This document shows positions 16,082-25,853 of a stretch of 64,000 bases of DNA, piece after piece. Within the stretch, counting starts at the first letter, position 1. Each line of letters starts with the position of its first letter. Source of the stretch: Clostridia bacterium (lineage in GTDB: Bacteria; Bacillota; Clostridia; Oscillospirales; Acutalibacteraceae). The DNA lies in the NCBI GenBank assembly GCA_017430535.1, contig JAFRMR010000009.1:116388-180387 (forward strand), written 5' to 3'. The position numbers were made by a program, and so were the translations under genes. Under the pieces are notes generated by a model. That model did no database searches. It worked only from the letters and a program-made list of their open reading frames with translations, and had not been told where the DNA came from.

Positions 16082-17158
16082 TTATGCCATTTTTCCGTTT
16101 ATGAGCAGTTCAATTCCTTGAGCTATGAGGTAGGGGATTTCGGTTAAGCCGATTATCAGCTGAACAAAGCGCAGGGCGGCCCAGCCGATTTCCTTAAGGT
16201 TAAGCAGGGCCTCATTTTCCTTTCCGGGTTCCGTAAGGCCTGCGGGGGCGCTTTCCTTTGCAACAGGGGTATATCTGAACTCCGCCAGCATGGGATCGTG
16301 GTCGGAGTACACCTCTCCGTTTTCACCCGTAAGGGAAGGCACGGTTTTAGATACGGGCTCAAGCGCGGTATATCTGCCGCTGCGGTAAAGCACGCGGTCA
16401 AGGTCGTCGCCGGGGTCATCAAGATTAAAGGCGGGGTCGGAGGTATCCGTAAGGCCGCCGTTATAAACCTCTGCCCACACATCCTTAAGGCCCGTGGGCT
16501 CCATAAGGTTTGTTACAATATCATCTTTAAGGTTGCGCTTGAATTTGAAGTTGAAATCCCCCAGCACAATAAGGGCTCTGCCATCATCGAGATTTTTGTT
16601 TATATATTCCGCAAGCTGCCTGAAATTATCCCGCCTTGCCATAACGGAAATGGGCTCATAGCCCGCATCGCAGTGCAGGGTTATAACATTTATATAAACG
16701 CCATCCTCAAGCTCCATAAGGCTGTAAATAAAGCCCTTGTTTGAGAGCGCGTCCGTTGAGCCGGAAAGGTTGCCGTATTCAAAATTCCATTTGACCCTGT
16801 CAAGGTTATAAAGCTTGTGCTTTGAAAAAATATTGAGCCCCTGACCCTGGGCAACGCCGCCGCTGTTGGGGGAGCGGTAGGGGTAGGAGGTCATCTGCCC
16901 GGCAAGGTATTTGTGGCCGTTGAAATCCTCCTCCACACCGATAAAATCCGCACTGGTGGTGTTAAGGAGCTTGCCTATTTTTGCGGCGCGATCATTGGTG
17001 GCGGTAACCGTGCTGCCCTGAAAATCCCCTACAAGGGGGATGCCGGAAACATTGTATGCCAGCATTTTAAGTGTGCCGCCGCTCTGGGAGGCGAAAGATA
17101 CCGGGGCAAAGGGCAGCAGCATTAAAGCGGAAAGAACTATGCAAAGAAATTTTTTCAT
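16082..17158 (-). CDS. Secreted endonuclease/exonuclease/phosphatase-fold enzyme
   Basis: 358 aa from the ATG at 17158 (GGGAG upstream; signal peptide MKKFLCIVLSALMLLPFAPVSFA). EEP-fold signature elements occur in order: LAYNVSG, FIGVEED (metal Glu), NVITLHCDAGYEP, VLGDFNFKF (Asp/Asn), DLDRVLY and YSDHDPMLAEF (catalytic Asp-His). This family includes secreted DNases, sphingomyelinases and inositol phosphatases; the exact substrate is open. A C-terminal amphipathic segment (WAALRFVQLIIGLTEIPYLI) after residue about 320 resembles membrane-associating tails on other exported proteins here. Confidence 0.75.
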   Translation of the reverse strand: MKKFLCIVLSALMLLPFAPVSFASQSGGTLKMLAYNVSGIPLVGDFQGSTVTATNDRAAKIGKLLNTTSADFIGVEEDFNGHKYLAGQMTSYPYRSPNSGGVAQGQGLNIFSKHKLYNLDRVKWNFEYGNLSGSTDALSNKGFIYSLMELEDGVYINVITLHCDAGYEPISVMARRDNFRQLAEYINKNLDDGRALIVLGDFNFKFKRNLKDDIVTNLMEPTGLKDVWAEVYNGGLTDTSDPAFNLDDPGDDLDRVLYRSGRYTALEPVSKTVPSLTGENGEVYSDHDPMLAEFRYTPVAKESAPAGLTEPGKENEALLNLKEIGWAALRFVQLIIGLTEIPYLIAQGIELLINGKMA

Positions 17159-17309
17159 TTTGTTATTCTCCCTTACAGCAGGATTATGCAATAAGTTTAT
17201 CACAAAGAGAGCGGGATTTCCATATTATTTTTGAAGGATGACGGCGAATGTTAAGGAATAAGTAAGAAGGGACAAGTAACAAGTCCGGGTCGCTGCGCTC
17301 CTTTATATT

Positions 17310-17419
17310 ATGCTCACGCATATCCCTGTTGCGGGCGGATAATATCCGGTCTCACCTGTCGGTTCGGTCGGTGCTTCTGCCTTTGGCAGAGGTCTCCACC
17401 GGAGACCCGCACCCCTACG
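17310..17419. repeat. 110-nt dispersed intergenic repeat, copy 2
   Basis: Near-identical partner of 14339-14448. It is followed directly by CTAACTCCTGATTCCTAACTC, the inverted counterpart of the GGAGTTAG run at 11718. It lies between the nuclease promoter region and the rplQ terminator. Confidence 0.75.
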
Positions 17420-17445
17420 ACTAACTCCTGATTCCTAACTCCTAA

Positions 17446-17478
17446 TTAGAAAAAGCCTTCGCATCTCTGCGAAGGCTT
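17446..17478 (-). terminator. Terminator of the ribosomal protein cluster
   Basis: AAGCCTTCGCA (17453-17463), loop TCTC, TGCGAAGGCTT (17468-17478), with TTTTCTAA following on the minus strand. It lies 12 nt after the rplQ stop. Confidence 0.85.
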
Positions 17479-17489
17479 CAGTTCATCAA

Positions 17490-17831
17490 TTAAACCAGCT
17501 CAATAATGCACATCTCCGCAGCGTCGCCTCTGCGGGGGCCGGTCTTGATTATACGGCAATAGCCGCCGTTTACTTCCTTATACTTGGGAGCGATTTCGTC
17601 AAACAGCTTCTTTACAACGTCCTCTTTGGTAACGTATGCAAGAACTCTGCGCTTTGACTGGAGAGAATCGTCCTTGGCTATGGTGATCATTTTTTCAGCC
17701 ATGGCACGAACTTCCTGCGCTCTGGTAACGGTGGTCTCTATTCTGCCGTTTTCCAAAAGATATGTTACAAGGCCTCTGAGCATCGCTTTGCGATGGTCTG
17801 TTGCGCGGCCGAGTTTTCTGGTTCCGGGCAT
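17490..17831 (-). CDS. rplQ: Ribosomal protein L17
   Basis: 113-aa large-subunit protein near the peptide exit tunnel. The N-terminus [19 protein letters not shown] is the L17 signature. Last gene of the cluster, 21 nt after rpoA, followed directly by the cluster terminator. Confidence 0.97.
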   Translation of the reverse strand: MPGTRKLGRATDHRKAMLRGLVTYLLENGRIETTVTRAQEVRAMAEKMITIAKDDSLQSKRRVLAYVTKEDVVKKLFDEIAPKYKEVNGGYCRIIKTGPRRGDAAEMCIIELV

Positions 17832-17852
17832 TCAGTTCACACTCCTTGTTTC

Positions 17853-18803
17853 TTAGTCGTCGTCTCTTCTCAGGTCGAAGCCAAGGGATTGAAGCTTGGC
17901 AACAACTTCATCAAGAGACTTTCTGCCGAGGTTGCGTACCTTCATCATTTCATCTTCGGTCTTGGTGATGAGGTCGCCAACCGTATTATACTGGGCCCGC
18001 TTCAGGCAATTGAACGAGCGCACAGACAGGTCAAGTTCCTCAATGGTCATCTCCAGGATCTTTTCTTTTCCGTTGTCGTCCTTAACCACCATAACCTCTG
18101 TATCATAGGCCTCACCTGAAAGGTTGCCGAAGAGGTTGAGATGCTCGTTGAGAATCTTGGCGCCAAGAGAAACGGCTTCCATAGCTGTAATGGTTCCGTT
18201 GGTCCACACTTCAAGGGTAAGCTTGTCGTAGTCCGTAATCTGGCCTACGCGTGTGTTCTCGACTGTGTAATTTACCTTAAGCACGGGGGTATAAATCGAA
18301 TCTATTGCAATAACGCCGATAATAGGCTGCATGATAGCCTTGTTTCTTTCTGATGAAACATAACCTCTGCCTCTGTCGCAGGTGATTTCCATATTGACAT
18401 GGGCGTCGGCATTAAGGGTGGCTATATGGAGCTCGGGGTTGAGGATTTCAACCTCGGAATCGGTCTTAATATCGCCGGCTGTGATTTCACACTCGCCGGA
18501 AGCGCTGATATAAATGGTTTTGGGACCGTCGCCGTTAATCTTGAGGATAATATCCTTAAGGTTAAGGACTATCTCGGTAACATCCTCTTTAACGCCGGGG
18601 ATAGTGCTGAACTCGTGAAGCACGCCGTCAATCTTGACGGATGTTACAGCGTATCCGGGCAGGGACGAAAGGAGAACTCTTCTCAGGCTGTTGCCCAAGG
18701 TTGAACCGTAGCCTCTTTCAAGGGGCTCAACAACAAACAGTCCGTACTTTCCGTCGGGGGTGACTTCGGCAGTATCAATTCTGGGCTTTTCGATACCAAT
18801 CAT
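17853..18803 (-). CDS. rpoA: RNA polymerase alpha subunit
   Basis: 316 aa. The N-terminal assembly domain ([21 protein letters not shown]) dimerises and nucleates RNA polymerase. The C-terminal domain ([33 protein letters not shown]) contacts UP-element DNA and activators. Normal length. It follows rpsD after 111 nt, the longest gap in the alpha part of the cluster; a hairpin occupies this gap. Confidence 0.98.
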   Translation of the reverse strand: MIGIEKPRIDTAEVTPDGKYGLFVVEPLERGYGSTLGNSLRRVLLSSLPGYAVTSVKIDGVLHEFSTIPGVKEDVTEIVLNLKDIILKINGDGPKTIYISASGECEITAGDIKTDSEVEILNPELHIATLNADAHVNMEITCDRGRGYVSSERNKAIMQPIIGVIAIDSIYTPVLKVNYTVENTRVGQITDYDKLTLEVWTNGTITAMEAVSLGAKILNEHLNLFGNLSGEAYDTEVMVVKDDNGKEKILEMTIEELDLSVRSFNCLKRAQYNTVGDLITKTEDEMMKVRNLGRKSLDEVVAKLQSLGFDLRRDDD

Positions 18804-18880
18804 TTCAAAACCCTCCTTATTAACAGGCAGGTATTACCCTGCGAAATGCATTCAAAAAATAGCCGGTGTAACGGCCGGTC

Positions 18881-18902
18881 CATGCCTGTAAAAGCAGGCA
18901 TG
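18881..18902 (-). other. Hairpin between rpsD and rpoA
   Basis: CATGCCTG (18881-18888) and CAGGCATG (18895-18902) form a perfect 8-bp stem in the 111-nt rpsD-rpoA gap, without a strong U run. It may be an RNA-processing or regulatory structure adjusting rpoA relative to the ribosomal genes. Confidence 0.4.
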
Positions 18903-18914
18903 CGGCACGGCATA

Positions 18915-19514
18915 TTACTTGGAATAAAGCTCAACAATAAGGTGCTCTTCTACAGGGAAGTCAATGTCTTCACGCTCGGGCATGGCAACAATCTTTCCTG
19001 AGTAGGCATCTGTTTTTTCTATCCACTTGGGTACAAGAACTACGGGAGCGTTTTCACCTGTAAGCTCGGTGAATACGGGCCTCTGTCTGCTCTTTTCGCA
19101 GATTGCCACTTCTTCGCCGGGTTTAACCTGGTATGAAGGAATGTCAACGCGTTTGCCGTTGATGGTGAAATGGCCGTGAGTTACAAGCTGACGGGCCTGG
19201 CGGCGGGTTGCCGCGAAACCAAGACGGAAAACAACATTGTCAAGGCGGCGCTCGCAAAGGATAAGGAGATTTTCGCCGGCCTTACCCTGCATTTTGGTAG
19301 CTCTTTCATAGTATGAATAGAACTGCTTTTCAAGCATGCCGTATATGAATTTTACCTTTTGCTTTTCATCAAGCTGCAGTGCGTATTCGGATTTCTTTCT
19401 TCTCATCTGGCCTTTGGGGTTACGGTGGGTCTCTTTATTCTTGTAACCCATAACTGCAGGAGAAATACCGAGTGCCTTACAGCGCTTTGCAACAGGCTGC
19501 ATATTTCTTGCCAT
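18915..19514 (-). CDS. rpsD: Ribosomal protein S4
   Basis: 199-aa primary 16S rRNA-binding protein. The S4 RNA-binding domain is visible (RRLDNVVFRLGFAATRRQAR, HGHFTINGKRVDIPSYQV). The N-terminal cysteine zinc knuckle of some S4 proteins is absent. It lies 20 nt after rpsK and is a frequent autoregulator of this operon in other bacteria. Confidence 0.97.
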   Translation of the reverse strand: MARNMQPVAKRCKALGISPAVMGYKNKETHRNPKGQMRRKKSEYALQLDEKQKVKFIYGMLEKQFYSYYERATKMQGKAGENLLILCERRLDNVVFRLGFAATRRQARQLVTHGHFTINGKRVDIPSYQVKPGEEVAICEKSRQRPVFTELTGENAPVVLVPKWIEKTDAYSGKIVAMPEREDIDFPVEEHLIVELYSK

Positions 19515-19534
19515 ATTCTATATCCTCCTTTTAG

Positions 19535-19930
19535 TTATACGCGTCTTCTCTTGGGCGGGCGGCATCCGTTGTGAGGAATGGGAGTAACATCTTTAATCAT
19601 GTTAACCTCCAGGCCTGCGGTCTGAAGAGCTCTGATGGCAGCTTCACGGCCCTGGCCGGGACCCTTAACGTATACTTCAACGGTCTTCATGCCGTTGTCA
19701 ATAGCGATCTTAGCCGCTGTTTCCGCTGCGGTCTGTGCTGCGAAAGGTGTGGACTTTTTGGATCCTCTGAATCCCATCTCACCTGCGCTTGCCCATGATA
19801 CCGCATTGCCCTGAGTATCGGTAATGGTAACAATAGTGTTGTTAAAAGTGGACTGGATATGGGCTGCGCCGCGCTCTATATTTTTACGCTGGCGTTTGCG
19901 GGAACCTGTAGTCTTTTTAGCTTTAGCCAT
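19535..19930 (-). CDS. rpsK: Ribosomal protein S11
   Basis: 131 aa, platform protein of the small subunit. Signature [14 protein letters not shown] and the C-terminal [16 protein letters not shown] are classic S11. 15 nt after rpsM. Confidence 0.97.
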   Translation of the reverse strand: MAKAKKTTGSRKRQRKNIERGAAHIQSTFNNTIVTITDTQGNAVSWASAGEMGFRGSKKSTPFAAQTAAETAAKIAIDNGMKTVEVYVKGPGQGREAAIRALQTAGLEVNMIKDVTPIPHNGCRPPKRRRV

Positions 19931-19945
19931 AATATCCCTCCTGAA

Positions 19946-20314
19946 TTACTTCTTCTTGTTGGCAATAGTCTTTTTGGGACCTTTGCGTGTGCGGGCATTG
20001 GTCTTGGAGCGCTGACCTCTTACGGGCAGGCCTTTTCTGTGACGAACGCCTCTGTAGCATCCGATTTCAATAAGTCTCTTGATATCAAATGCGGTTTCTC
20101 TGCGCAAATCGCCTTCAACCTTCAGGTTATGGTCAATATAATCACGAATCTTGGAAACATCGTCTTCGGTCATATCTTTAACTCTGAGGTCGGGATTTAC
20201 GCCGGTTGCTGCAATAATGTCGCTTGCTGTTTTGCGACCGATGCCGTAGATATAAGTAAGAGCTATTTCAACTCTCTTTTCTCTGGGCAGGTCAACACCT
20301 GATATACGCGCCAT
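19946..20314 (-). CDS. rpsM: Ribosomal protein S13
   Basis: 122-aa small-subunit head protein contacting the P-site tRNA and L5. [20 protein letters not shown] and the [18 protein letters not shown] motif identify it. 39 nt after rpmJ. Confidence 0.97.
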   Translation of the reverse strand: MARISGVDLPREKRVEIALTYIYGIGRKTASDIIAATGVNPDLRVKDMTEDDVSKIRDYIDHNLKVEGDLRRETAFDIKRLIEIGCYRGVRHRKGLPVRGQRSKTNARTRKGPKKTIANKKK

Positions 20315-20353
20315 TTGTCAGTTGCACCTCCAATAATCTGGTTGTCGCCGGGA

Positions 20354-20467
20354 TTAACCCTGGCGCTGTTTGTGCTTGGGATTTTCACAGATAACCATTA
20401 CTTTTCCCTTGCGTTTAATGATTTTGCACTTTTCGCACATTTTCTTAACAGAAGGTCTGACTTTCAT
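20354..20467 (-). CDS. rpmJ: Ribosomal protein L36
   Basis: 37 aa: starts [20 protein letters not shown] and ends NPKHKQRQG. The Cys-x2-Cys...Cys...His set makes it the zinc-binding (C+) form. Start ATG at 20467 with AGGAGG upstream; it lies in the usual slot between infA and rpsM. Confidence 0.95.
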   Translation of the reverse strand: MKVRPSVKKMCEKCKIIKRKGKVMVICENPKHKQRQG

Positions 20468-20485
20468 AATATACCTCCTTGAATT

Positions 20486-20704
20486 TTACTTTGATCGCCA
20501 CGTGATACGGCCCTTGGTAAGGTCGTAGGGCGACATTTCCACTGTCACCTTATCTCCGGGCAGTATGCGGATGTAGTTCATCCTCAGTTTGCCGGAAATA
20601 TGTGCTGTTATCTGGTGTCCGTTTTCCAACTCAACCAGGAAGGTTGTGTTGGGCATTGCGTCGATTACCGTACCTTCAATTTCTATCATATCCTGTTTGG
20701 ACAT
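20486..20704 (-). CDS. infA: Translation initiation factor IF-1
   Basis: 72-aa single OB-fold (S1-like) protein that binds the ribosomal A site during initiation. [19 protein letters not shown] and [19 protein letters not shown] are diagnostic. 9 nt downstream of the KOW protein gene. Confidence 0.97.
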   Translation of the reverse strand: MSKQDMIEIEGTVIDAMPNTTFLVELENGHQITAHISGKLRMNYIRILPGDKVTVEMSPYDLTKGRITWRSK

Positions 20705-20713
20705 ATTATCCTC

Positions 20714-20974
20714 CTAAACATTGCTGAGTTCAGCACCCGCCTTTTTAAGGGCCCGTCTCAGGGCTCTGTCTGAAGCCATATCATCTTCGCTCAGGAAGAT
20801 TTCCGTGGGCTCCAGGTGGCGGCTGTTTTTTACTTTAGGTCTGTCAATAGGGCGCTCTTTGCCGTCGCAGACATAAACTCTGCTGCCTTCTGCTTCCGTT
20901 ACCGAAAGCAGGTAGCCTTTGTCTCTGCCCGCCAAGGACCTGACCACCCGGCCCCTCTGAAACACACCGCTCAT
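20714..20974 (-). CDS. KOW-domain RNA-binding protein
   Basis: 86 aa. The first half is a KOW/L14e-like beta domain (FQRGRVVRSLAGRDKGYLLSV, VYVCDGKERPIDRPKVKNSRH). Genes of this kind sit between map and infA in many Clostridia and are presumed ribosome-associated. It overlaps the 3' end of map by 4 nt (ATGA type), implying translational coupling. Confidence 0.8.
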   Translation of the reverse strand: MSGVFQRGRVVRSLAGRDKGYLLSVTEAEGSRVYVCDGKERPIDRPKVKNSRHLEPTEIFLSEDDMASDRALRRALKKAGAELSNV

Positions 20975-21720
20975 ATCATTGTAAGTATCAGGGGTTCCCC
21001 CGATGTGATTGCTATGGTGTTTTCAAAGTGAGCGGATAATTTGCCGTCTTTTGTCTTGACAGTCCAGCCGTCGGGTAATTGCTTAATTGCTGCCACGCCC
21101 TGATTTATCATGGGCTCAATGGCTATTGTCATACCCGGCAGCAGGCGCACTCCCCTACCGGGGGTGCCGTAATTCGGTACGCTTGGATCTTCATGCATAA
21201 CTCTTCCTACGCCGTGACCGGTGTATTCTCTCACAACGGAAAAGCCTCTTTCCTCACAGTACCTTTGGATTGTAGAGCCGATGTCGCCGATTCTGTTGCC
21301 TGCGACGGCCATTTTGATGCCTTCGTAAAGGCTCTCTCTGGTTACGTCGCACAGCCGCTGTGCTTCGGGGGAAACCTCCCCCGCCGCAAATGTGGCAGCA
21401 TTATCGCCAACATAGCCCTTAAAGGTGGCTCCCGTATCAATGCTGACTATATCGCCGGCCTTGATTATGCGGGAATTGCTCGGAATGCCGTGAATGATCT
21501 CATCATTTATGGAAATGCATGCTGCAGCAGGAAAGCCGTTATAACCTTTGAAAGTGGGTGTTGCCCCGTGCTTTCTGATGTATTCTTCCGCCATCTTGTT
21601 TACGGTGGCGGTTGAAACCCCGGGCTCTACCGCCTCGCCCGCTGCTTTTAATGCCCCTGCCGCAATCCTGCCTGCTTCCTGCATGCACTTGATTTCGGCA
21701 AGTGTTTTAAGCACTATCAT
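20971..21720 (-). CDS. map: Methionine aminopeptidase, type I
   Basis: 249-aa metalloprotease removing N-terminal Met from nascent chains. The metal-binding residues are visible in SIDTGATFKGYVGDNAATF (two Asp), GHGVGRVMHEDP (His), IEPMI (Glu) and HFENTIAI (Glu). It follows secY directly, where many Firmicutes have adk between them. Confidence 0.95.
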   Translation of the reverse strand: MIVLKTLAEIKCMQEAGRIAAGALKAAGEAVEPGVSTATVNKMAEEYIRKHGATPTFKGYNGFPAAACISINDEIIHGIPSNSRIIKAGDIVSIDTGATFKGYVGDNAATFAAGEVSPEAQRLCDVTRESLYEGIKMAVAGNRIGDIGSTIQRYCEERGFSVVREYTGHGVGRVMHEDPSVPNYGTPGRGVRLLPGMTIAIEPMINQGVAAIKQLPDGWTVKTKDGKLSAHFENTIAITSGEPLILTMI

Positions 21721-21752
21721 GCTGATCCTCCGTTTCGGAAAACCCCAAGGGC

Positions 21753-23108
21753 TTAATCAAGGAAGCCCTTGTAGTGTCTCATCATCATCTGGCTCTCAAG
21801 CTGTTTAACAGTTTCAAGAGCAACACCTACAAGAATGATGATTGAGGTACCGCCGAGTGAAATGTTCATACCCTGCTCGTAGCCCGCCTTGCCCAGGGCA
21901 AAGGTGGTAACCTGGGAGAACACGATGGGGAACAGGGCAACAACGCTGAGAAGAAGGGCGCCCAGAAGGGTGATTCTTCCGATGATTTTGCCGATGTACC
22001 TTGCGGTGGGCTCGCCGGGTCTGATGCCGGGGATTGAACCGCCGTTTTCACGGATGTTCTTGGACATTTCAATGGGGTTGTACTGAATGCTCGCATAGAA
22101 ATATGCGAAAGCAATAATGAATACAAAGTAGATAATGGCATAAGCCCAGTGCTTTGAAGAGAACACATTAAAGAACTTATCCCAGAAGGAACCTTCCTCA
22201 ATCTTGGATGAAATGAACATCTGGATTGTGGGGGGAAGGGAAAGAATTGAGGAGGCGAAAATTACGGGCATAACACCGGACATATTGACCTTGATGGGCA
22301 TGTGGGTGTTCTGGCCGCCGTACATTTTACGGCCTACAACTCTTTTTGCATACTGGATGGGAATTCTTCTCTCTGCGTTATCCATCCAAACTATGAAAGC
22401 GATCATGAGCAGCATGATGATGCCGACTACGGGAGAAAGCACATAGTAGGGACCGCCGTAACGGATATAACCGGTTTCGGGGCCGTAGAGGGATGCAAGC
22501 AAAGTGGGAATTCTTGAAACGATACCGGCAAAAAGGATAATTGAAATACCGTTGCCTATACCGTTGTCGTTGATTCTTTCACCCAACCACATGATAAGAC
22601 CGGTACCTGCGGTGAGGCAGCCGATGATAACAAGGGCCTGGAACACTGCGTAAAAACCGGTATACTGTGCGCCGGTTGCATCGGTCACAATATAGTTCTG
22701 GCTGCGCAGATAGAAGAAATATGCGGTACTCTGAAGCAGACCGAGAGCGATGGTAACGAATCTGGTGATGGAGGCAATCTTTTTGCGGCCTTCCTCACCT
22801 TCCTGCTGCAGTCTTTCGAGAGCGGGAATTGCTACAGCAAGCAGCTGCATAATAATGGAGCTGTTGATGTAGGGGGTGATGGACATGGCAAAAATGGTAC
22901 CGTAGTTGAACGCATCACCTGTCATCATGCTCAGGTAGTTCATAAATGTACCGGCGTTGGGGTCGGAGATAATACCGGCATCGCCGATGTTTGTAAAGGG
23001 AACGGGGATAGCCGAACCGATTCTGAAGATAAGCACTATAAGGCAGGTGTAAAGTATCTTCTTTCTGATGTCGACTATTTTCCACGCATTAACTATAGTC
23101 TGGAACAA
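21753..23108 (-). CDS. secY: Preprotein translocase channel SecY
   Basis: 451-aa integral membrane channel with ten expected helices; partner of SecA (7661). Recognisable stretches include IGSAIPVPFTNIGD near the N-terminus, the NGISIILFAGIVSRIP loop and GIRPGEPTARYI in the cytoplasmic C5 loop. It starts one nt after rplO ends, so translation is coupled. ATG at 23108. Confidence 0.97.
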   Translation of the reverse strand: MFQTIVNAWKIVDIRKKILYTCLIVLIFRIGSAIPVPFTNIGDAGIISDPNAGTFMNYLSMMTGDAFNYGTIFAMSITPYINSSIIMQLLAVAIPALERLQQEGEEGRKKIASITRFVTIALGLLQSTAYFFYLRSQNYIVTDATGAQYTGFYAVFQALVIIGCLTAGTGLIMWLGERINDNGIGNGISIILFAGIVSRIPTLLASLYGPETGYIRYGGPYYVLSPVVGIIMLLMIAFIVWMDNAERRIPIQYAKRVVGRKMYGGQNTHMPIKVNMSGVMPVIFASSILSLPPTIQMFISSKIEEGSFWDKFFNVFSSKHWAYAIIYFVFIIAFAYFYASIQYNPIEMSKNIRENGGSIPGIRPGEPTARYIGKIIGRITLLGALLLSVVALFPIVFSQVTTFALGKAGYEQGMNISLGGTSIIILVGVALETVKQLESQMMMRHYKGFLD

Positions 23109-23109
23109 T

Positions 23110-23553
23110 TCAGATCACCTCTGCCTTTCCTCCGGCAGCTTCGATCTTTGCCTTAGCGCTTTCGGAAAAAGCATTAACCTGAACGGTAAGCTTCTTGGAA
23201 ATTTCGCCCCGGCCTAAAACCTTAACGCCGTCCATAGTTTTGCTGAGGATACCTTTTTCAAGAAGGTTTTCAACCGTAACGGTTTCTCCGTCCTCATATT
23301 TGTTATCAAGAGCAGCTACGTTTACCACAGCATACTCTGTACGGAATATATTGTTGAATCCGCGCTTGGGGACTCTTCTCTGGAGAGGCATCTGGCCGCC
23401 TTCAAAACCGGCTCTCATACCTCTGCCTGCACGGGCCAACTGGCCCTTGTGACCCTTACCGGCGGTCTTGCCCTGGCCGGAGGCCGGGCCGCGACCGATG
23501 CGCTTGCGCTCTTTTGTTGAACCGGCTGCGGGTGCGAGATCATGTAATTTCAT
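23110..23553 (-). CDS. rplO: Ribosomal protein L15
   Basis: 147 aa. The basic, Gly-rich N-terminus ([34 protein letters not shown]) threads into 23S rRNA. 14 nt after rpmD, directly abutting secY. Confidence 0.97.
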   Translation of the reverse strand: MKLHDLAPAAGSTKERKRIGRGPASGQGKTAGKGHKGQLARAGRGMRAGFEGGQMPLQRRVPKRGFNNIFRTEYAVVNVAALDNKYEDGETVTVENLLEKGILSKTMDGVKVLGRGEISKKLTVQVNAFSESAKAKIEAAGGKAEVI

Positions 23554-23567
23554 TTATTCGCACCTCC

Positions 23568-23750
23568 TTATTTAACTTCGCTTACTTCAAGAAGATGAGC
23601 AAGCTTTCTTACCTTGCCGCGGGTGGCATCGTTATCGGGCTGAACCGTAACATCGCCTATCCTGCGAAGGCCCAGTGCGCGGGCGGTAGCCAGCTGGGGT
23701 TTTGTGGACCCGATTAAACTTTTAACAAGTTTTACCTGTAAATCTGCCAT
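23568..23750 (-). CDS. rpmD: Ribosomal protein L30
   Basis: 60 aa. KLVKSLIGSTKPQLATARAL followed by LRRIGDVTVQPD is the bacterial L30 pattern. Lies between rpsE and rplO. Confidence 0.95.
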   Translation of the reverse strand: MADLQVKLVKSLIGSTKPQLATARALGLRRIGDVTVQPDNDATRGKVRKLAHLLEVSEVK

Positions 23751-23763
23751 TTTTCCGCCCTCC

Positions 23764-24264
23764 TTAACCTGTTATTTCCTGTGCGGACTTGCCGCGGATA
23801 ACAGCAACTTCCTCTGCTGTGCGCAGCCTTGAAAGTCCGTCTATGGTAGCTCTTACAACATTACAGGGGTTGTTGGAACGAAGAGCCTTTGTACGGATAT
23901 CCTTGATACCTACTGTTTCAACAACAGCACGTACGGGACCGCCGGCGATAACGCCGGTACCGGGAGCGGCGGGCTTAAGAAGAACTACGCCTGCGCCGAA
24001 CTTGCCGGTAATTTCGTGGGGAATGGTGGTGCCTTTGAGAGAAACCTGCATAAGGTTCTTCTTGGCATCCTCAATACCCTTACGGATGGCATCGGGAACT
24101 TCGCCGGATTTACCCAGGCCGAAGCCGATTATGCCGTTGCCGTCGCCTACAACTACGAGAGCGGAGAACTTCATGATACGGCCGCCCTTTACGGTTTTGG
24201 ATACGCGGTTGATGGCAACTACGCGCTCTGTAAGTTCATATGCCGAAGCATCTAATTTAGCCAT
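23764..24264 (-). CDS. rpsE: Ribosomal protein S5
   Basis: 166 aa. Double-stranded-RNA-binding-like N-terminal domain ([20 protein letters not shown]) and the GSGVVL-type region here reading [17 protein letters not shown]. Acts in decoding accuracy and mRNA unwinding. Confidence 0.97.
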   Translation of the reverse strand: MAKLDASAYELTERVVAINRVSKTVKGGRIMKFSALVVVGDGNGIIGFGLGKSGEVPDAIRKGIEDAKKNLMQVSLKGTTIPHEITGKFGAGVVLLKPAAPGTGVIAGGPVRAVVETVGIKDIRTKALRSNNPCNVVRATIDGLSRLRTAEEVAVIRGKSAQEITG

Positions 24265-24281
24265 ACTGTTTTTCTCCTTTC

Positions 24282-24641
24282 TCAGAATTTCAGGCCGCCC
24301 TCACGGGCGCCTTCGGCGAGTTCCTGAACTCTGCCGTGATATACGTAACCGCCACGGTCAAATACGCACTCTTCAATGCCTTTTTCTGTGGCGCGCTTTG
24401 CGATCATTTCGCCCACTTTACGGGCTGCGGACTTGTTTCCGCCGTACTCCACAAAATCTTTCTCAACGCTTGAAGCGGCAACCAGGGTTACACCCTGCAC
24501 GTCATCAATCAACTGAGCGTAGATATGCTGGAGAGAACGGTAAACATTAAGGCGGGGGCATTCTGCGGTACCGGAAATCTTGCCGCGTACTCTCTTATGG
24601 CGATGCTGCCTGGCCTTATTGGTGTCCGGTCTTGAAACCAT
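24282..24641 (-). CDS. rplR: Ribosomal protein L18
   Basis: 119-aa 5S rRNA-binding protein. [20 protein letters not shown] and the ending [20 protein letters not shown], then AREGGLKF, are typical. 27 nt after rplF. Confidence 0.97.
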   Translation of the reverse strand: MVSRPDTNKARQHRHKRVRGKISGTAECPRLNVYRSLQHIYAQLIDDVQGVTLVAASSVEKDFVEYGGNKSAARKVGEMIAKRATEKGIEECVFDRGGYVYHGRVQELAEGAREGGLKF

Positions 24642-24668
24642 ATTATTTCACTCCTTATTCTGCTCTTA

Positions 24669-25214
24669 TTATTTGCCGCCTTTACCGGCCTTACCCTCTT
24701 TACGGCGGATATGTTCTTCAACATACTTGATGCCTTTGCCCTTGTAGGGTTCGGGGGGTCTCTTCTCGCGGACGTTGGCTGCGAACTGGCCGACCTTCTG
24801 CTTGTCTGTGCCGGAGATGATGATTTTGTTGGGTGCGGGAACCTCAATGGTGATTCCTTCGGGGGCCTTCATGATAACATCATGAGAATAGCCGACCTTG
24901 AGAACCAGGTCCTTACCCTTCATCTCTGCACGGTAACCTATACCGTTTACCTCAAGCTCTCTCTTGAAGGTTTCGTTTACGCCGTAAACCATGTTTGCGA
25001 TAAGAGTTCTTGAAAGACCGTGAAGTGATCTGTTCTGTTTGGAATCGTCGGGACGGGAAACGGTGATTGTGTTGCCGTCCTTCTCAACTGCGATGTTGGG
25101 ATGAATATCTCTTGAAAGGGTGCCCTTGGGGCCTTTAACGGTAACAAGGTTGCCTTCAATTTTAACATCAACACCGGCAGGTATTTCTATGGGCTTCTTG
25201 CCTATACGTGACAT
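24669..25214 (-). CDS. rplF: Ribosomal protein L6
   Basis: 181 aa from the ATG at 25214 (AAGGAGG upstream, [12 protein letters not shown] as in the family); a seven-codon-longer frame is open but overlaps the rpsH end. The C-terminal [20 protein letters not shown] signature is intact. Confidence 0.96.
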   Translation of the reverse strand: MSRIGKKPIEIPAGVDVKIEGNLVTVKGPKGTLSRDIHPNIAVEKDGNTITVSRPDDSKQNRSLHGLSRTLIANMVYGVNETFKRELEVNGIGYRAEMKGKDLVLKVGYSHDVIMKAPEGITIEVPAPNKIIISGTDKQKVGQFAANVREKRPPEPYKGKGIKYVEEHIRRKEGKAGKGGK

Positions 25215-25228
25215 TGAATGCTGCCTCC

Positions 25229-25627
25229 TTACCAAATAAATGCAAGAACTTCGCCGCCGACATTGGCTTTGCGAGCGTCCTTATCGGTCATAACGCCTTT
25301 GGATGTTGAAAGAATGGCAATGCCGATACCCCTCATAACCTTGGGCATATTCTCAACATCGGTGTAAATTCTCAGGCCGGGCTTTGAAACCCTGCGAAGG
25401 CCTGTGATTACCTGGGATTTGTTGGGGCCGTACTTGAGAGCGATTTCGATAACGCCCTGCTTGCCGTCGTCCTCAACCTTAAAGCTCTTTATATAGCCCT
25501 CATCAACAAGAATCTGAGCAATCGCTTTCTTCATGTTTGATGCGGGAATTTTCACTGTATCGTGCTTTGCCGAATTTGCATTGCGGATCCGGGTAAGCAT
25601 ATCAGCGATGGAATCAGTAATTTGCAT
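25229..25627 (-). CDS. rpsH: Ribosomal protein S8
   Basis: 132 aa. [18 protein letters not shown] and the C-terminal [19 protein letters not shown] match S8, a primary 16S binder and regulator of spc operons. 28 nt after rpsN. Confidence 0.97.
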   Translation of the reverse strand: MQITDSIADMLTRIRNANSAKHDTVKIPASNMKKAIAQILVDEGYIKSFKVEDDGKQGVIEIALKYGPNKSQVITGLRRVSKPGLRIYTDVENMPKVMRGIGIAILSTSKGVMTDKDARKANVGGEVLAFIW

Positions 25628-25655
25628 ACTGTTTACCTCCTTTGCAACTGCTCAA

Positions 25656-25841
25656 TTACCAACTTGCTTTCTTAACGCCGGGAATCTGTCCGGCATGGGC
25701 CAATTCTCTGAAGCATATACGGCAAACTCCGTACTTACGAAGATAAGCGTGAGGTCTTCCGCAGATTTTACATCTGTTATATGCTCTTGATGAGTATTTG
25801 GCAGGGCGTGCCTGTCTTACTTTCTGTGATGTTTTAGCCAC
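25656..25841 (-). CDS. rpsN: Ribosomal protein S14, zinc type
   Basis: 61 aa, the short zinc-binding S14 (type Z) usual in Firmicutes. Four Cys in CKICGRPH and CRICF make the zinc ribbon. 12 nt after rplE. Confidence 0.96.
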   Translation of the reverse strand: MAKTSQKVRQARPAKYSSRAYNRCKICGRPHAYLRKYGVCRICFRELAHAGQIPGVKKASW

Positions 25842-25853
25842 GGTTTTCCCTCC

